Shown piece by piece: positions 1-6,564 of a stretch of DNA of 8,742 nt. Below the pieces are notes generated by a model. That model had not been told where the DNA came from, did not search any database, and saw nothing but the letters and a program-made list of their open reading frames with translations. The DNA is from Frankiales bacterium (lineage in GTDB: Bacteria > Actinomycetota > Actinomycetes > JAFAQI01). Position numbers and translations under genes: made by a program. Location of the stretch: assembly GCA_019246495.1 (NCBI GenBank), contig JAFAQI010000043.1:1-8742 (forward strand), in the 5' to 3' direction. Every line of letters begins with the position of its first letter. Within the stretch, counting starts at the first letter, position 1.

Positions 1-682
1 GACGCGCTTCGTCAACGGGCAGCACCTTTCGCCGGCATCGACGCACCTGTCGTTCGTCCGTGACTACGGGCTCGACTTCGGTGCCGTGCTGTTCGTCGTG
101 TGGGCCTACTTCATGGTCGCCGCGACGTCGAACGGCGTGAACCTCACCGACGGTCTCGACGGCCTCGCCAGCGGCGCGTCGTGCATGGTGTTCGGCGCCT
201 ACGTGATCATCGCGTTCTGGCAGTTCGGCAACAACTGCGTCAACACGGCGCCGGTGAACAACTGCTACGACGTCCGCGATCCGCTCGACGTCGCGATCAT
301 CGCGGCGGCGGCGATGGGCGCCTGCTTCGGCTTCCTGTGGTGGAACGCATCACCAGCTCGCATCTTCATGGGCGACACGGGTTCGCTGGCGCTCGGTGGC
401 GCGCTCGCCGGCATCGCGATCACCACGCGCACAGAGCTTCTGCTGATCGTGCTCGGCGGTCTCTACGTCGTCGAAGCCGCATCAGTCATCGTGCAGGTGC
501 TGGCCTTCCGGTTCTTCCGAAGACGCGTGTTCAACATGGCGCCGGTGCACCACCACTTCGAGATCGCCGGCTGGAACGAGAACACCGTCATCGTGCGCTT
601 CTGGATCATCGCCGGGCTCGCCGTCGCGTTCGGGCTCGGAGTGTTCTACGCCGAGTTCCTCTCGCGCGGCTCGTTGCGGTGA
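1..682 (+). CDS. mraY: Phospho-MurNAc-pentapeptide transferase MraY, 3' part
   Basis: MraY is the integral membrane enzyme that transfers phospho-MurNAc-pentapeptide from UDP to undecaprenyl phosphate, giving lipid I. The reading frame is open from base 2 and runs off the left edge, so the N-terminal part is missing; 226 codons remain of a family length near 360. Visible signatures are the [12 protein letters not shown] motif (from base 140), the FMGDTGS motif whose Asp at 374-376 corresponds to catalytic Asp267 of E. coli MraY, and the HHHFE motif (His codons 548-556) followed by the hydrophobic C-terminal helix. The earlier catalytic Asp pair would lie outside the window. The loop with two cysteines before the DPLD segment looks actinobacterial. 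The stop TGA (680-682) overlaps the GTG of murD. Nothing suggests a defect in the visible part. Confidence 0.96.
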   Translation, partial: TRFVNGQHLSPASTHLSFVRDYGLDFGAVLFVVWAYFMVAATSNGVNLTDGLDGLASGASCMVFGAYVIIAFWQFGNNCVNTAPVNNCYDVRDPLDVAIIAAAAMGACFGFLWWNASPARIFMGDTGSLALGGALAGIAITTRTELLLIVLGGLYVVEAASVIVQVLAFRFFRRRVFNMAPVHHHFEIAGWNENTVIVRFWIIAGLAVAFGLGVFYAEFLSRGSLR

Positions 683-2139
683 CCGCGCAGCCGGGGTCGG
701 GGGAGTTCTCGGGCCGGCGCGTCGCCGTCGCCGGCATCGCGATGTCGGGCGAGGCCGCCGCCGACGTCCTGCTGCAGCTCGGCGCGCGCGTGCTCGTCGT
801 CGACGGGCGGGACGGACCGGCCGAGCAGGAAGTGGCGGAGCGGCTGCGCGCAGCCGGTGCGGAGGTGCGGCTGGGTGACGCCGAGTCGCCCGTCGACGCC
901 GACCTCGTCGTCACATCACCGGGATGGCGTCCCGACCAGCCGCTGCTTGCCGCGGCGCTCCGCGGCGGCGTCGAGGTCATCGGCGAGCCCGAGCTCGCCT
1001 GGCGGTTGCGCCCGTGGGGGACGTACGGGCCGGCGCCGTGGGTCGCCGTCACCGGCACGAACGGCAAGACGACGACCGTCGGAATGGTCGAGGCCGTCCT
1101 GCGCGCCGCGGGCTACCGGGTCACCGCCGCCGGCAACGTCGGCCGTCCACTCGTGACGGCCGTGACCTCGGCGTCGTACGACGTCCTGGCCGTCGAGCTG
1201 TCCAGCTTTCAGCTGCACTGGAGCAGCGAGCTGGCTCCGGACGCCGCGGTCGTGCTCAACATCGCGCCGGACCATCTCGACTGGCACGGCTCGCTCGACG
1301 CCTACGCCGCGGACAAGGCGGCGATCTGGCGCGCCGGCGGATGCGGTGCCTACAACGCCGACGACGAACTGGTGACCCATCTCGCGCTCGATCGCCTCGA
1401 CGACCCGCATCCGTTCACGGTCGGACCGGCCCAGTCCGGCGGGTTCGGTCTCGTCGACGGCGTCATCGTCGACCGGATGAGCGGGTGGGGACCGGAGACC
1501 GAGACCGAGCCTGACTATCGCGGCGACGGCATCGCGCTCGTCGACGTGGCGGACCTCGCCGTGAGCGGTCCGCACAACGTCGCCAACGCGATCGCCGCCA
1601 CCGCGGTGTCGCGGGTCTTCGGACTCAACGGCCGGATGCCAGTGCCGTGGGCCGCGGTTGGCGAGGGCCTGCGGAGTTATCGGCCCGGGCCGCATCGCAA
1701 CGCCGAGGTCGCGGTCGTCGACGGTGTCCGCTACGTCGACGACTCCAAGGCGACGAACCCGCACGCCGCTGCCGCGAGCTTGTCGGCGTACGAGTCCGTC
1801 GTCTGGGTCGCAGGAGGGTTGTTCAAGGGGGCCGACGTCGACGGACTCGTCGCCGAGCACGCGTCGCGGCTGCGGGCCGTCGTGGTGATCGGGGTCGACC
1901 GCCGGCCGCTGATCGACGCGATCGCGCGACACGCGCCGGATGTACCCGTGGTCGAGGTCAGCGGTCGCGACACTGACGTCATGAACGACGCGGTGTCCGC
2001 GGCGGCGCGACTGGCTGCGCCCGGTGACACCGTGCTGCTCGCACCTGCCGCCGCGAGCATGGACCAGTTCCGCGACTACGCCGAGCGCGGCGACCGCTTC
2101 GCCGCCGCCGCGCGCGACCTCGCCGGACGCCAGGCATGA
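679..2139 (+). CDS. murD: UDP-MurNAc-L-alanine:D-glutamate ligase MurD
   Basis: MurD is the cytoplasmic ATP-dependent ligase adding D-glutamate to UDP-MurNAc-L-Ala, the second amino-acid step of peptidoglycan precursor synthesis. The 486-residue product has the three-domain Mur ligase layout: an N-terminal Rossmann-like UDP-binding domain ([10 protein letters not shown] near residue 14), a central ATPase domain with the P-loop [10 protein letters not shown] at 124-133, the ELSSFQL and [11 protein letters not shown] segments, and a C-terminal domain with DDSKATN at 354-360 and a final segment reading [19 protein letters not shown]. The open frame continues upstream as far as base 100, but that stretch is Arg-rich shadow translation of mraY. 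GTG at 679 is chosen because it forms a GTGA overlap with the mraY stop and directly precedes the conserved domain. No clear Shine-Dalgarno is visible, so translation is probably coupled to mraY. Length is typical. Confidence 0.97.
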   Translation: MTAQPGSGEFSGRRVAVAGIAMSGEAAADVLLQLGARVLVVDGRDGPAEQEVAERLRAAGAEVRLGDAESPVDADLVVTSPGWRPDQPLLAAALRGGVEVIGEPELAWRLRPWGTYGPAPWVAVTGTNGKTTTVGMVEAVLRAAGYRVTAAGNVGRPLVTAVTSASYDVLAVELSSFQLHWSSELAPDAAVVLNIAPDHLDWHGSLDAYAADKAAIWRAGGCGAYNADDELVTHLALDRLDDPHPFTVGPAQSGGFGLVDGVIVDRMSGWGPETETEPDYRGDGIALVDVADLAVSGPHNVANAIAATAVSRVFGLNGRMPVPWAAVGEGLRSYRPGPHRNAEVAVVDGVRYVDDSKATNPHAAAASLSAYESVVWVAGGLFKGADVDGLVAEHASRLRAVVVIGVDRRPLIDAIARHAPDVPVVEVSGRDTDVMNDAVSAAARLAAPGDTVLLAPAAASMDQFRDYAERGDRFAAAARDLAGRQA

Positions 2140-3323
2140 CCGCGACGACCATCGGCGCCCGCGGCCGTCCGGTCCAGCGTTCGCGGACGCTCGCCGCGCT
2201 CGCGAAGCCCTCGGCCGCCTACCACCTTGCGCTCGGCAGCGGCGCGCTGCTGATCGTCCTCGGCCTGGTGATGGTGCTCTCCGCGTCGAGCGTGGCGTCC
2301 TACACCGCGTTCGGCTCGTCGTTCTCCGTTTTCGAGAAGCAGGCGATGTGGTTCGCCATCGGCGTACCGGGGTTGCTGCTCGGCCTGCGGCTGCCGACGC
2401 GCATCACCCGGCGGTTCGGCTACCCGCTGCTCGTCGTGTCGATGGTCCTGCTCGCCGCGGTGCTCGCCCCCGGCGTGGGGCGCAACGTCTACGGCGCCCG
2501 CCGCTGGATCGCCGTCGGACCGTTGCAGCTTCAACCCAGTGAGCTGGCGAAGGTCGCGCTGGTGCTCGCGGGCGCGGACCTGCTTGCCCGCAAGGAGAAA
2601 CGGCTCGGCCAGTTGCGTCACCTGCTCGTGCCGCTCGTGCCCGCCGCGCTCGTGCTCGTGATGCTCGTCATCGCGGAGCCGGACATGGGGACGGCGATCG
2701 TGATCGTCGTGATCATGCTCGCGCTCCTGGCCGTTGCCGATGCACCGCGGCGCGTGTTCGTGGGCATGTTCGCCGGGCTCGGAACGTGCTTCGGCATGTT
2801 GGCGGTCATCGAGCCCTACCGGCTCGCCCGGCTCACGTCGTTCACCGACCCGTTCCGCGCCGCGTCGGCCGGCGGCTACCAGACCGTGCAGGGCCTCTAC
2901 GCGATCGCCTCGGGCGGCTGGTGGGGGCTCGGGCTCGGCGCCAGCAGGTCGAAGTGGGGCTACCTGCCCAACCAGTACACCGACTACATCTTCGCCGTGA
3001 TCGGCGAGGAGCTCGGTCTGCTCGGCGGGCTGATGGTCATCGGGCTGTTCGCGATCCTCGGCTACGCCGGCTTCCGCATCGCGCAGCAGAGCCGCGACAC
3101 CTACTCGCAGCTCGTCGCCGGCGGCATCACGGCCTGGCTCGTCGGCCAGGCGATCATCAACATGTGCGCGGTCGTCGGGCTGCTGCCGGTCACCGGCGTA
3201 CCGCTGCCGTTCGTCTCCTTCGGCGGATCCGCACTGATCTTCTCGATGTTCGGCCTCGGAATGCTCGGAGCCATCGGCCGGGAGAACGCCGGCCGGCAGC
3301 CGCGCCGCCGGAAGTCACGCTGA
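2136..3323 (+). CDS. ftsW: Septal peptidoglycan polymerase FtsW (SEDS family)
   Basis: FtsW is the SEDS-family membrane glycosyltransferase that polymerises lipid II at the division septum together with a class B penicillin-binding protein. The 395-residue product has about ten hydrophobic segments after a short basic N-terminal tail. SEDS hallmarks are GARRWIAVGPLQLQPSELAK, the EPDMGTA segment, the GGYQTVQGLYAIASGGWWG loop, NQYTDYIFAVIGEELG and the C-terminal PVTGVPLPFVSFGGSA. Asp283 in the TDY motif is in the position of the conserved loop aspartate needed for SEDS activity (inferred by motif alignment). FtsW is favoured over RodA by its place between murD and murG. The ATG overlaps the murD stop (ATGA). 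The cytoplasmic tail is short and basic (GRQPRRRKSR), unlike the long tail of mycobacterial FtsW. Confidence 0.95.
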   Translation: MTATTIGARGRPVQRSRTLAALAKPSAAYHLALGSGALLIVLGLVMVLSASSVASYTAFGSSFSVFEKQAMWFAIGVPGLLLGLRLPTRITRRFGYPLLVVSMVLLAAVLAPGVGRNVYGARRWIAVGPLQLQPSELAKVALVLAGADLLARKEKRLGQLRHLLVPLVPAALVLVMLVIAEPDMGTAIVIVVIMLALLAVADAPRRVFVGMFAGLGTCFGMLAVIEPYRLARLTSFTDPFRAASAGGYQTVQGLYAIASGGWWGLGLGASRSKWGYLPNQYTDYIFAVIGEELGLLGGLMVIGLFAILGYAGFRIAQQSRDTYSQLVAGGITAWLVGQAIINMCAVVGLLPVTGVPLPFVSFGGSALIFSMFGLGMLGAIGRENAGRQPRRRKSR

Positions 3324-3341
3324 GCCGGCGCGTGCCTGCTC

Positions 3342-3346
3342 GGAGG
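3342..3346 (+). promoter_or_regulatory. Shine-Dalgarno GGAGG that decides the murG start
   Basis: GGAGG sits 2 bases before a GTG at 3349 but 5 bases before the ATG at 3352. The spacing favours the ATG as the true murG start. This is the only strong ribosome binding site in the 28-base ftsW-murG gap. Confidence 0.75.
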
Positions 3347-3351
3347 ACGTG

Positions 3352-4497
3352 ATGACCGGCGCAGCTGACGGGCCGCGGGTTGTCATCGCGGCGGGCGGGA
3401 CCGGCGGGCACATCTACCCGGGGCTCGCCCTGGCCGAAGCGCTCCGCGAGCTCGCCCCCGATGCCACGATCTCGTTCCTCGGTACGGCGCGCGGTCTCGA
3501 GGGCGAGATCATCCCGCGAGCGGGTTATGAGCTCGACCTCGTCGCCATGGTGCCGTTCGTCGGCGCGAACCGGGTGGTGCTGCCCGGCGCTCTCCTGCGT
3601 GCGGGCAACCAGGCGCGCCGGCTGCTCCGCCGGCGTCGCGCGGACGTGGCCGTCGGCATGGGCGGCTACGCGAGTGCGCCCTTGCTCGTCGGAGCGCGGC
3701 TAGGGCGGGTCCCGTCCCTGATCCACGAGTCCGGCGCGGTGCCCGGAAAGGCCAACCTCGTCGCGGCCCGGCTGACCACCAACATCGCGACCGCGTTCCC
3801 GGCCGCCGTGCGCGCCTTTCCGGCGAACCGGCGGGTGCGGGTCGTCGGCATGCCGCTCGCTCCGGAGTTTGCGCATTTCGACCGCGCCGCGCTGCGCGAG
3901 CGCTCCCGGCGCGACCTCGGCCTGCCGCCGGACGCCTTCGTGCTGCTCGTCATGGGCGGCAGCCAGGGTGCGGCTCGACTGTCGGACGCTGCGGTGGCCC
4001 TCGGCGAGCGGTGGCGCGACCGCGACGACATCCACATCCTGCTCAAGCTCGGAGCGCGGGCCGGCACGGACGTGGACGAGGCCATCGCCCGGGTCGGCGC
4101 GGACAAGGTCGTGCACCGGGTCACCTATCTTGACCGCATGGACACGGCCTACGCCGCGGCCGACGCAGCGTTGTGCCGGGCGGGCGCCGGCACCGTCGCG
4201 GAGCTCGCGGCAACCGGCCTCCCGGCCGTCCTCGTTCCGTATCCCTTCGCGACCGGTGACCACCAGCGCGACAACGCCGCGGAGCTGGTCGGCGCCGGGG
4301 GTGCCTTCGTCGTCGACGACGCCGACGCGGATGCCGACACCATCGGCCCGATCATCGAAGGCCTCGTCGCCGAGCCGGCCGACCGCGAGCGGATGGCCGA
4401 CGCGGCCCGCTCCGTCGGCCGTCCCGGCGCCGCCCACGAGCTCGCCGGTTGGGTGCTCGACCTCGCCGCGCGGCGGGTCGCGGAGCCGCTGCCATGA
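3352..4497 (+). CDS. murG: Lipid I GlcNAc transferase MurG
   Basis: MurG is the membrane-associated GT28 glycosyltransferase that adds GlcNAc from UDP-GlcNAc to lipid I, yielding lipid II. The 381-residue product has two Rossmann-like domains: an N-terminal acceptor domain with GGTGGHIYPG (His20, equivalent to E. coli His18) and GMGGYASAP (near 102-110), and a C-terminal donor domain with MGGSQGA, then CRAGAGTVAEL and GDHQRDNAAEL. The acceptor-side motif that reads HEQN in E. coli and is usually HEAN in actinobacteria reads HESG here (residues 125-128), while the later Asn (N135) is kept. ATG 3352 is chosen over GTG 3349 because the GGAGG is then 5 rather than 2 bases away. The stop overlaps the next gene's start (ATGA), tying translation of the sugar-nucleotide pair to MurG. 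Confidence 0.95.
   Translation: MTGAADGPRVVIAAGGTGGHIYPGLALAEALRELAPDATISFLGTARGLEGEIIPRAGYELDLVAMVPFVGANRVVLPGALLRAGNQARRLLRRRRADVAVGMGGYASAPLLVGARLGRVPSLIHESGAVPGKANLVAARLTTNIATAFPAAVRAFPANRRVRVVGMPLAPEFAHFDRAALRERSRRDLGLPPDAFVLLVMGGSQGAARLSDAAVALGERWRDRDDIHILLKLGARAGTDVDEAIARVGADKVVHRVTYLDRMDTAYAAADAALCRAGAGTVAELAATGLPAVLVPYPFATGDHQRDNAAELVGAGGAFVVDDADADADTIGPIIEGLVAEPADRERMADAARSVGRPGAAHELAGWVLDLAARRVAEPLP
4482..4485 (+). promoter_or_regulatory. Probable Shine-Dalgarno GGAG for the CBS-nucleotidyltransferase gene
   Basis: GGAG lies inside the end of murG, 8 bases before the ATG at 4494. It supports this ATG over the upstream in-frame TTG at 4449, which would add 15 Arg/Ala-rich residues read from murG in another frame. 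Confidence 0.5.
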
Positions 4498-5543
4498 CCG
4501 GCGCCGTCCCCCTCACGCCGGTGACGGCGACGCTGCAAGAGGCGTTCGACGCCGCCGCTGCCTCGGGCGACCGGCTGGCCGTGCTCGGGCACCCCGACGG
4601 CACGGTCGCGGGCGTCGTCACCGATGCGGACGTCCGGCGCGCCGTGCTGCACGGGGCGGCCCTCGACTCCCCGGTGCTCGAGATCGTGTCGCCGAACCCG
4701 CTGCTGGTGTCCGTCGACGACAGCGACGAGGACGTGCGCGACCTGCTGACCTCGCGCGGCGTGCCCGCGGCCGCTGCGATCGACGCGGCCGGGCGTCTTT
4801 CCGGCGTCCGCCGCCTCCGCGAGCTCGACCCGGCGGCCGCGCTTCCGCCGGTCGCCGTACTGATGGTGGGCGGCCGGGGGGAGCGGTTGCGTCCGCTGAC
4901 CGACAAGGTGCCCAAGCCGTTGCTGCGCATCGGCGGCGCGACGATCGTCGAGCGGCTCATTGACTCGATGCGGCAGGCCGGGGTCGAGGAGTTCTACCTC
5001 ACCCTCAACTACCTGGCGGAGCAGTTCGAGGACGAGCTCGGCGACGGTGCGGACCGCGGCGTGCGCATCAGCTACGTCCGCGAGCAGGAGGCGATGGGAA
5101 CCGCTGGCTCGCTCTCGCTGCTGCCGCCGATCAGCGCACCGCTGCTGGTGAGCAACGGTGACCTCGTCACGACGATCGACTTCGCGGCGATGTTGGACTT
5201 CCACCGCTACCACCACGCGGCGATCACCGTGGCCGGCGTCGAGTACGCCGCGACCGTTCCCTACGGTGTCCTGCGCACGGCGGACCATCACCTGCTGCAC
5301 ATCGACGAGAAGCCGACGACCCGGCAGCTGGTGAGCGGCGGCATCTACGTGTTGTCGCCGGAGGTGCTTCGCTACGTGCCGCGGGGTACGGCGTTCACGA
5401 TGCCGGACCTGATCGCCGCGGCCCTGCGCGACGGGCTCGCGGTCACCGTGTTTCCCGTGCTCGAGCGGTGGTCCGACATCGGCAGCAAGGAAGAGCTCGA
5501 GCGCGTCCTCTATGAATCGGCAGTGGAGAAGGAGAGTTCGTGA
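4494..5543 (+). CDS. PtmE-like CBS-domain sugar-1-phosphate nucleotidyltransferase
   Basis: This 349-residue protein has a tandem CBS module (about residues 8-112, with VTDADVRR at 42-49 as a CBS hallmark) fused to a nucleotidyltransferase domain (about 120-349). The catalytic domain shows the signature MVGGRGERLRPLT at 124-136 with KP at 141-142, GTAGSL at 202-207, NGD at 221-223 (metal-binding Asp223), EKP at 272-274 and WSDIGS with Asp328. All residues expected for activity are present. The architecture matches PtmE, the glucosamine-1-phosphate guanylyltransferase of the Campylobacter legionaminic acid route; the GDP and GlcN-1-P specificity here is inference, and a mannose-1-phosphate guanylyltransferase or another NTP-sugar synthase remains possible. 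CBS pairs often bind adenine nucleotides, suggesting allosteric control. The start overlaps murG (ATGA) and the stop overlaps the dehydratase gene (GTGA). Its place in a murein operon is unusual. Confidence 0.85.
   Translation: MTGAVPLTPVTATLQEAFDAAAASGDRLAVLGHPDGTVAGVVTDADVRRAVLHGAALDSPVLEIVSPNPLLVSVDDSDEDVRDLLTSRGVPAAAAIDAAGRLSGVRRLRELDPAAALPPVAVLMVGGRGERLRPLTDKVPKPLLRIGGATIVERLIDSMRQAGVEEFYLTLNYLAEQFEDELGDGADRGVRISYVREQEAMGTAGSLSLLPPISAPLLVSNGDLVTTIDFAAMLDFHRYHHAAITVAGVEYAATVPYGVLRTADHHLLHIDEKPTTRQLVSGGIYVLSPEVLRYVPRGTAFTMPDLIAAALRDGLAVTVFPVLERWSDIGSKEELERVLYESAVEKESS
5529..5536 (+). promoter_or_regulatory. Strong Shine-Dalgarno for the dehydratase gene
   Basis: AAGGAGAG precedes the GTG at 5540, with GGAG ending 5 bases before it. 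It lies in the last codons of the nucleotidyltransferase gene, so the dehydratase has its own strong initiation signal as well as a GTGA overlap. This fixes the start at 5540. Confidence 0.75.
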
Positions 5544-6529
5544 CATCCGCGGCATGGTCCGGACAGACGGTGCTGGTCACCGGTGGCGAAGGGTTCATCG
5601 GCAGCACGCTGGTCGACCATCTGCTCGAGGCGGGCGCCAACGTGCGCGCCTACGTGCACTACAAGCCCTACGGCTCGGCGGGTTACCTCGCCGGCCGCGA
5701 GGACGACGTCGACATCCTCGCGGGTGACGTCCGTGACGCCGAGCGGGTCAGCGAGGCGGTCCGCGGCTGCGACACGGTCTTCCACCTCGCCGCGCTGATC
5801 GGCATTCCCTACAGCTACGTCGCGCCCGAGAGCTACATCCAGACCAACGTGATCGGGACCTACAACGTGGTGAACGCGTGCCGCCACCACGAGGTCGGCC
5901 GCATGGTGCACACCTCGACGAGCGAGACCTACGGCACCGCGATCACTGCTCCGATCAGCGAGGAGCATCCGCTGCAGCCGCAGTCGCCCTACTCCGCGTC
6001 GAAGATCGGCGCGGACATGATGGCGCTGTCCTTCCACCACGCGTTCTCCACCCCGGTAGCCGTCATCCGGCCCTTCAACACCTATGGGCCGCGCCAGTCG
6101 GCGCGAGCCGTCATCCCGACGATCTTGAGCCAGCTGCACGCCGGCGCAGCCGAGATCCGGCTTGGCTCGACGACGCCGACCCGGGACTTCAACTACGTGG
6201 ACGACACGGCCCGGGGGTTCCTGGCCGTGGCGGGCTCGGACCGCGCTCTCGGCCACGTCGTCAACGTCGGCTCCGGTCGCGAGATCTCCATCGGCGACCT
6301 GGCCCAGCTGCTCATCGAGGTCAGCGGCCGCGACGCCAAGGTCGTCGCCGACGACTCGCGGGTGCGACCGGACGCGAGCGAGGTCGAGCGGCTGCTGTGC
6401 GACAACACCCGCGCTCGCGAGTGGTGCGGCTGGACGCCCGAGGTGCCCCTCGAGGAAGGGCTACGGCGGACCTCCGAGTGGGTCCGGGACCACCTGGACC
6501 GGCTCGAGGCCAAGAGCTACCAGATCTGA
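5540..6529 (+). CDS. legB: LegB-like NAD-dependent nucleotide-sugar 4,6-dehydratase
   Basis: This 329-residue extended short-chain dehydrogenase/reductase carries the NAD-binding motif TGGEGFIG at 14-21, a TSE active-site triad at 127-129 as in 4,6-dehydratases, and the catalytic Tyr151-Lys155 in YSASK. Further family-like segments are HLAALIGIPYSYVAPESY, RPFNTYGPRQSARAVIPTI (from 177), GSTTPTRDFNYVDDTARGF and RPDASEVERLLCDN. This set is what I recall of LegB, which converts GDP-GlcNAc to the 4-keto-6-deoxy sugar in legionaminic acid synthesis; similar enzymes act on UDP-GlcNAc or other NDP-hexoses, so the substrate is inferred. The preceding PtmE-like gene supports a GDP-amino-sugar substrate. 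The start is GTG 5540, with a strong ribosome binding site. No later enzyme of the route (aminotransferase, acetyltransferase, epimerase, synthase, CMP-transferase) is in view. The protein looks full length and intact. Confidence 0.86.
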   Translation: MTSAAWSGQTVLVTGGEGFIGSTLVDHLLEAGANVRAYVHYKPYGSAGYLAGREDDVDILAGDVRDAERVSEAVRGCDTVFHLAALIGIPYSYVAPESYIQTNVIGTYNVVNACRHHEVGRMVHTSTSETYGTAITAPISEEHPLQPQSPYSASKIGADMMALSFHHAFSTPVAVIRPFNTYGPRQSARAVIPTILSQLHAGAAEIRLGSTTPTRDFNYVDDTARGFLAVAGSDRALGHVVNVGSGREISIGDLAQLLIEVSGRDAKVVADDSRVRPDASEVERLLCDNTRAREWCGWTPEVPLEEGLRRTSEWVRDHLDRLEAKSYQI

Positions 6530-6552
6530 GCCCATCCGGCGCGCGGGGGAGA

Positions 6553-6558
6553 GGGAGG
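6553..6558 (+). promoter_or_regulatory. Shine-Dalgarno for murC
   Basis: GGGAGG lies in a purine-rich run, 6 bases before the GTG at 6565. A second in-frame GTG at 6571 would sit 12 bases away, so 6565 is preferred. The 35-base gap between the dehydratase gene and murC holds only this run and no hairpin resembling a terminator. Confidence 0.7.
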
Positions 6559-6564
6559 GGATCG

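Noticed and set aside
100..678. In-frame upstream extension of murD
   Set aside because: The extension translates mraY in the wrong frame and is Arg-rich; the MurD domain starts just after GTG 679.
916..1932. Antisense open frame of 338 codons opposite murD
   Set aside because: Same reason: opposite strand of a conserved gene and no protein-like motif.
3324..3351. Possible promoter between ftsW and murG
   Set aside because: The 28 bases are too short and GC-rich for recognisable -35 and -10 elements; only the ribosome binding site is supported.
4449..4493. TTG start 15 codons upstream for the nucleotidyltransferase
   Set aside because: The added residues are read out of frame from murG and are Arg/Ala-rich; ATG 4494 has a GGAG at good spacing and the same overlap style as its neighbours.
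4149..5555. Long antisense open frame of 468 codons across murG and the nucleotidyltransferase gene
   Set aside because: Its translation is rich in Arg, His, Gly and Ala with no recognisable domain, and it lies opposite two clearly conserved genes. Long antisense frames are expected in GC-rich DNA.
5878..6564. In-frame upstream extension of murC
   Set aside because: The extension is a shadow of the dehydratase gene, and a good ribosome binding site supports GTG 6565.
6530..6564. Possible terminator between the dehydratase gene and murC
   Set aside because: The gap is a purine-rich run without an inverted repeat or T tract; it looks like a ribosome binding region.
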